From: an uncultured Flavobacteriales bacterium
GTDB taxonomy: Bacteria > Bacteroidota > Bacteroidia > Flavobacteriales_D > Crocinitomicaceae
NCBI GenBank assembly: GCA_903899795.1
Contig: CAIUKX010000051.1
Span: 1 to 10,216 of the forward strand
Direction: 5' to 3'
DNA length: 10,216 nt
The number at the start of each line of letters is the position of its first letter. Within the stretch, counting starts at the first letter, position 1. Below the pieces are notes generated by a model. It was not told the origin of the DNA and ran no database searches. It worked only from the letters and a program-made list of their open reading frames with translations. Shown here in pieces: positions 7,359-10,216 of this stretch. The translations under genes were made by a program, and so were the position numbers.

Positions 7359-8441
7359 ATGAGTAAGTCAGTTCTTTTTTTGGTGCCTTATCCTCATGAC
7401 CAAGCGCCTTCTCAGCGTTTCCGTTTTGAACAATATTTACCCATTTTAACCGAAAAAGGATATAAGTACACCATACATTCTTTTTATTCTCAGAAGACTT
7501 GGACTATCCTGCATCAAGAGGGACATGTTTTCGTAAAAACGCTAAGAATAGCAGCCGCTTTTTTTACTCGATTTTCACAATTGTTTTCCTTGTCAAAATA
7601 CGATGTGGTATTTATTCATAGAGAAGCAGCTCCAATAGGACCTCCTATTTTTGAGTGGATCATCACGAAAATTGCCCGTAAAAAAGTTATTTATGATTTT
7701 GATGATGCCATTTGGTTGCCCAATTATAGTGAAGCGAATTCGTTCTTTCAAAAATTGAAATATTACAGTAAAGTCAATAAGATCATAAAATGGAGTCATA
7801 CAATAAGTACAGGTAATGCATACTTAGCTGATTACTCTAAAAAATATAATTCAAATGTCGTAATAAATCCTACGACAATAGATACTGAAAATTATCACAA
7901 TCCATCTTTATTTTCATCAGTTCAGAAGAATCATAAAACTGTTATCGGCTGGACAGGAACTTTGACAACTGCCAAGTATTTATCTTTTTTAACACCTATT
8001 TTAGAGAAATTAAGTCATGAATTTGATTTTGAATTTTGTGTGATCAGTAATGAAAAACCTGCAATTCAATTGAAAAATCTAGTGTATGTTCAGTGGAAAA
8101 AGGAGACTGAAATTCAAGATTTAATGCGTTTTGATATCGGCGTTATGCCCTTAACGGATGACCAATGGTCGAAAGGTAAGTGTGGATTCAAAGCATTACA
8201 GTATATGGCGCTAGGGATTCCGTCGATCGCCTCTCCTGTAGGTATCAATATGGAAATTATTGACAATGGTCTCAATGGATTTCTTTGTAAAACGGAATTG
8301 GATTGGTATAATGCCTTACATTATTTCTTAGCTGACTCGGAAAATAGAAAAAAAATGCATGAAGAAGCGCGTAAAAAAATTGTAACCAATTATTCTGTCA
8401 TAAGCAATACGCGTAATTTTATGCATCTTTTCGAAGATTAA
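7359..8441 (+). CDS. GT-B fold glycosyltransferase (GT4-like)
   Basis: Encodes 360 residues, slightly short but complete for a GT4-like enzyme. Seen: an N-terminal segment VLFLVPYPHDQAPSQRFR, FIHREAAPIGPP, YDFDDAIW at 112-119 closing the acceptor domain, GWTGT at 197-201 opening the donor domain, and KCGFKALQYMALGIP from 274 followed by SPVG, the nucleotide-sugar binding region. The glutamate usual at the first position of the E-x7-E signature is not obvious here, as the stretch reads GFKALQYMALG; this is common among divergent family members. No signal peptide; the hydrophobic stretch around 60-75 is too short and charged at its edges to call a membrane helix. The gene starts 5 nt after the SDR gene, so the two are almost certainly co-transcribed. 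It is the last recognisable glycan gene of the cluster; its sugar donor is unknown. Confidence 0.87.
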   Translation: MSKSVLFLVPYPHDQAPSQRFRFEQYLPILTEKGYKYTIHSFYSQKTWTILHQEGHVFVKTLRIAAAFFTRFSQLFSLSKYDVVFIHREAAPIGPPIFEWIITKIARKKVIYDFDDAIWLPNYSEANSFFQKLKYYSKVNKIIKWSHTISTGNAYLADYSKKYNSNVVINPTTIDTENYHNPSLFSSVQKNHKTVIGWTGTLTTAKYLSFLTPILEKLSHEFDFEFCVISNEKPAIQLKNLVYVQWKKETEIQDLMRFDIGVMPLTDDQWSKGKCGFKALQYMALGIPSIASPVGINMEIIDNGLNGFLCKTELDWYNALHYFLADSENRKKMHEEARKKIVTNYSVISNTRNFMHLFED

Positions 8442-8468
8442 TTATGAACGTCTATAAATTCATTTACC

Positions 8469-9044
8469 ATGAAGATATTGTTTGCCACATCATATGTACA
8501 TAAAGCAGAAGAAATTCAAAAAATGCTGCCAAATGATTTTGAGATCAGTACTTTGAAGGATTTGAATCTTCAGGAAGAAATTCCAGAAACGGCTGATACT
8601 ATCGAAGGAAATGCTCGATTAAAAGTTGAATACATTATTGAACATTTTGGAATCGATTGTTTTGCTGATGACACCGGACTAGAAATAGAAGCTTTGAATG
8701 GTGAGCCAGGAGTTCATTCTGCAAGATATGCTGGGCCGGAAAGGGATGGCGTGAAGAATTTAGAACTTGTTTTAGAACGTTTGAATGGAGTGGAAAATCG
8801 GAAGGCACGATTTAAAACGGTGATCGCTTTCTCATTTCGGGGTGAAATTCATCTTTTTGAAGGGATTGTTGAGGGAAAAATTCGATTAGAAAAATCAGGA
8901 AAAGAAGGTTTTGGTTATGATCCTGTTTTTGAACCAGAAGATTGCGGAAAAACTTTCGCTGAAATGGCACTCGATGAAAAGAATAAGATGAGCCACCGTG
9001 CCCGTGCCTTTGAAAAATTAATACTATTTCTTAAAACTTTGTAA
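8469..9044 (+). CDS. rdgB: Non-canonical purine NTP pyrophosphatase (dITP/XTP, RdgB/HAM1 family)
   Basis: Encodes 191 residues, the normal family length. The enzyme hydrolyses dITP, ITP and XTP to the monophosphates plus pyrophosphate, keeping deaminated purines out of nucleic acids. Seen: N-terminal FATSYVHKAEEI with Lys12, the metal and catalytic region FADDTGLEIEAL from residue 65 with Asp68 matching the catalytic Asp of E. coli RdgB, GVHSARYAG, the base-recognition FGYDPVF from 148, and the C-terminal SHR at 175-177. Oddity: where homologues have T-x-N-x-x-K, this protein has T-S-Y-V-H-K, so the near-invariant Asn is Tyr9. Everything else is intact, and the call is secure. It starts 27 nt after the last glycosyltransferase, without a Shine-Dalgarno motif, and ends 5 nt before the next gene. 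As a housekeeping gene it probably marks the end of the accessory cluster. Confidence 0.95.
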   Translation: MKILFATSYVHKAEEIQKMLPNDFEISTLKDLNLQEEIPETADTIEGNARLKVEYIIEHFGIDCFADDTGLEIEALNGEPGVHSARYAGPERDGVKNLELVLERLNGVENRKARFKTVIAFSFRGEIHLFEGIVEGKIRLEKSGKEGFGYDPVFEPEDCGKTFAEMALDEKNKMSHRARAFEKLILFLKTL

Positions 9045-9049
9045 CGTGA

Positions 9050-9673
9050 ATGGATCTAACTAAACAAATTGTAATAGGAGAAACGGACACACTAGTTTTC
9101 TTCTCTGGTATAGAGGATGAGGTAGAAATTGCCAAAACAATAGCAGCTTTTTCAAATTCCAATGGCGGAACTATACTTCTTGGAGTAAAGAAAAATGGAA
9201 AAATTATCGGATTAAATCCTTTAACAGCTGAAAAAGATTTTCAAAATATAATGCTGAAGTTATGTAAGCCTATGGTAGTTTATACTTCAGAATTGATAGA
9301 AAAAGATTTAAAATTTGTTTTAAGGGTAATAATACCCGAGTATAGTGAAAAGCCAATTAGTGTTACTAATCAAGATGAAATTTACATTAGAGCTGAAAAT
9401 CAAAACCTGAAAGCAAATAAAATTTTATTAAAAGTTTGGAAATTGGAACACTTGAATAGTATCAAATCTAAAATTTTGACTGAAGATCAAAAGCAAATTT
9501 TTGAGTTAATAAAACTTTTTCCCGAAATCTCATTAAGCCAGCTATACCGAAAATCACAATTGTCTTTAAAGACTGTGGACAGGATCGTTTCAGATCTAAT
9601 ATTTTCCGAATTTATTGAAATGAAGTTAACCAAGGCAGGGAGTTCTTTTGTAACCATCCAAACACGTTATTAA
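9050..9673 (+). CDS. AlbA_2 (Schlafen AAA_4-type) domain protein with C-terminal winged helix
   Basis: Encodes 207 residues. Seen: a core resembling the AlbA_2 putative DNA-binding domain, with IAKTIAAFSNSNGGTILLGV (Asn38-Gly-Gly), a K-x-G-K-I-x-G-L turn, VIIPEYSEKP and YIRAENQ with Arg114, then the ANKILLKVWK block (122-131) typical of a short Bacteroidota family of this type. Residues from about 144 to the end look like a winged helix-turn-helix: EISLSQLYRKSQLSLKTVDR followed by a basic wing. In relatives the first motif reads roughly E-x-x-x-L-D/E-F-K; here it is E-T-D-T-L-V-F-F (11-18), so the acidic-basic pair is lost. Function in this family is poorly known; nucleic-acid binding or transcriptional control is a guess from the domains. 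The start is 5 nt after the rdgB stop, so the two are probably one transcript. It is not obviously tied to glycan synthesis. Confidence 0.8.
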   Translation: MDLTKQIVIGETDTLVFFSGIEDEVEIAKTIAAFSNSNGGTILLGVKKNGKIIGLNPLTAEKDFQNIMLKLCKPMVVYTSELIEKDLKFVLRVIIPEYSEKPISVTNQDEIYIRAENQNLKANKILLKVWKLEHLNSIKSKILTEDQKQIFELIKLFPEISLSQLYRKSQLSLKTVDRIVSDLIFSEFIEMKLTKAGSSFVTIQTRY

Positions 9674-9852
9674 CATTTTTATTTGGAGTTGAAAATTTGG
9701 ATATACTATTTAACCTAGAGCTGTAGCCAGTTTTTGCTTATATTTTGAATTCAATTTTAGCACCCAAAGTGTTGATAATAAAAGTTTTTTTTCAATAAAA
9801 TGAGCTTCTTTATTCTTATCTTTAGAACCGATTTTAGAAAATACATAACAAA
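9674..9852. other. A/T-rich spacer between the AlbA_2 gene and the small protein gene
   Basis: This 179-nt stretch carries no gene I can defend. A weak hairpin (AGCTG at 9719-9723 with CAGTT at 9728-9732, one G-T pair) followed by a few Ts could be a feeble terminator for the rdgB/AlbA_2 unit, but the stem is too short to call. TATCTTTA at 9817-9824 matches the Bacteroidota -7 box (TAnnTTTG) at seven of eight positions and lies 28 nt before the small gene's ATG, but no TTG box sits at the right distance upstream. On the minus strand an ATG-less frame is open from 9937 down to a stop at 9710-9712; its translation between about 9852 and 9713 is lysine- and leucine-rich and faintly protein-like (see findings). 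Confidence 0.45.
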
Positions 9853-10044
9853 ATGGGTAGACCAGCAACAAAACCGGCAAAATTACGTGACGGTTTTTAC
9901 ATTCAGGTAAAAAGCCAAGGAGGAAACGGAGTGCTTGTTAGGAGAGATACGAAAGAGCAGATGATGTTAGCTGCTGAGGATTATTCTCGAACAAAGCAAG
10001 TCAGTGTTCTTGGTGAAATGAGAAATGATAAGTGGATTAGTTAA
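9853..10044 (+). CDS. Small basic protein of unknown function, MGRPATKP N-terminus
   Basis: Encodes 63 residues with 12 Lys/Arg against 7 Asp/Glu, so a basic soluble protein without signal peptide or membrane segment. I cannot name a function. It begins MGRPATKPAKLRDGFYIQV; the GRP-x-x-KP stretch loosely recalls an AT-hook but lacks the full basic flanks. The middle has a paired Arg30-Arg31 before DTKEQMMLAAEDY, which could form a short helix, and the end reads VLGEMRNDKWIS. From memory, similar small proteins with this GRP-x-x-KP opening and RRDTKEQM block occur widely in Bacteroidota as conserved hypotheticals; that is recall, not a search. Coding status is supported by sensible codon use, a unique ATG with an A-rich leader, its own 179-nt upstream spacer, and a strong terminator 27 nt after the stop, which suggests a monocistronic gene. 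Confidence 0.72.
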   Translation: MGRPATKPAKLRDGFYIQVKSQGGNGVLVRRDTKEQMMLAAEDYSRTKQVSVLGEMRNDKWIS

Positions 10045-10070
10045 TAATTAACAATCAATATTTTTAACTT

Positions 10071-10097
10071 GAGGGTCTAATTGGCCCTCTTTTTTTT
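10071..10097 (+). terminator. Rho-independent terminator after the small protein gene
   Basis: GAGGGTC (10071-10077) pairs with GGCCCTC (10083-10089) as a 7-bp stem including one T-G wobble, with a TAATT loop, followed directly by eight Ts (10090-10097). Stem, loop and T-tract are all of canonical size. It starts 27 nt after the stop of the 63-residue protein gene and should end its transcript. Confidence 0.9.
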
Positions 10098-10177
10098 GCT
10101 CTTTATACAATGAATTACGCACCTATCCCTATTGTGGATTATTTGCGGTATAGTTCTTTGAGATATAGTAAATAGAA

Positions 10178-10205
10178 CCCTCGATAAATACACATTCATC
10201 GAGGG
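10178..10205 (-). terminator. Perfect inverted repeat, possible terminator of a convergent minus-strand gene
   Basis: CCCTCGAT (10178-10185) and ATCGAGGG (10198-10205) form a perfect 8-bp stem around a 12-nt loop. On the + strand nothing T-rich follows. On the - strand the stem is followed by TTCTATTT, an imperfect T-tract, so the best reading is an intrinsic terminator for a gene entering from beyond the right edge on the minus strand. That gene is not visible, and a protein-binding palindrome or chance repeat remains possible. Confidence 0.45.
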
Positions 10206-10216
10206 ATATAACTTCA

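Noticed and set aside
6171..7799. Short minus-strand frames inside galE, the SDR gene and the third glycosyltransferase
   Set aside because: All are antisense to genes with intact catalytic motifs and show no protein-family signal of their own.
8444..8503. 19-residue frame beginning just before rdgB
   Set aside because: It overlaps the rdgB start out of frame and has no independent support; a leader-peptide role cannot be argued from the sequence.
9719..9735. Weak hairpin plus short T-run after the AlbA_2 gene as a terminator
   Set aside because: The stem has only about five pairs including a wobble, and the T-run is short and overlaps the stem; too weak to list as a separate terminator.
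1..10216. Search by eye for CRISPR repeats, tRNA/rRNA genes, insertion sequences and toxin-antitoxin or phage-defence genes
   Set aside because: No regularly spaced repeats, cloverleaf-like arms, transposase motifs or defence-type domains were seen. The AlbA_2 domain alone is not enough to claim a defence role.

Overview
The window is low-GC bacterial DNA that most likely comes from a member of the Bacteroidota (Flavobacteriales-like). The reasons are the AT-rich codon use, the near absence of Shine-Dalgarno sequences before the starts (A/T-rich leaders are used instead), and protein families that read like Bacteroidota versions (the GalE, the AlbA_2/winged-helix protein and the 63-residue GRP-x-x-KP protein). 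The taxonomic call is an inference from sequence style, not from a marker gene. All supported genes are on the + strand.

Positions 1-8441 are the 3' part of a surface polysaccharide (O-antigen, capsule or exopolysaccharide) gene cluster. In order they encode the C-terminal two thirds of a WbpG-type N-acetyl sugar amidotransferase, a GT-B glycosyltransferase with a TTG start, an AsnB-type glutamine-dependent amidotransferase, a second GT-B glycosyltransferase, UDP-glucose 4-epimerase (GalE), a UDP-glucuronate decarboxylase-like SDR enzyme, and a third GT-B glycosyltransferase. Spacing is tight: two pairs overlap, others lie 5-27 nt apart, and two gaps of about 90 nt occur. Transcription as one or a few long units is therefore likely. 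Two enzymes of the glutamine/ammonia-dependent nitrogen-transfer type (WbpG-like and AsnB-like) beside nucleotide-sugar enzymes suggest a glycan with amidinated and/or amidated sugars. GalE and the decarboxylase-like SDR would supply galactose-type and pentose/uronate-derived donors, and the three glycosyltransferases would add residues on the cytoplasmic side of the membrane. No flippase, polymerase or priming transferase is in view, so the cluster continues upstream.

Positions 8469-9673 hold two genes unrelated to glycan synthesis that follow closely: rdgB/HAM1 (non-canonical purine NTP pyrophosphatase) and an AlbA_2-domain protein with a C-terminal winged helix. This looks like the boundary between accessory cluster and chromosomal backbone.

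Positions 9674-10216 hold a 179-nt A/T-rich spacer, a 63-residue basic conserved-type small protein of unknown function, a strong rho-independent terminator (10071-10097), and a perfect 8-bp inverted repeat (10178-10205) that may end a convergent gene lying beyond the window.

I saw no RNA gene, CRISPR array, insertion sequence or defence system. The points most worth a second look are the Gly-to-Pro change in the NAD-binding motif of the decarboxylase-like SDR, the Asn-to-Tyr change in the RdgB active-site motif, the paired nitrogen-transfer enzymes, and the small-ORF region at the 3' end. I do not see convincing evidence for a wholly undescribed system.
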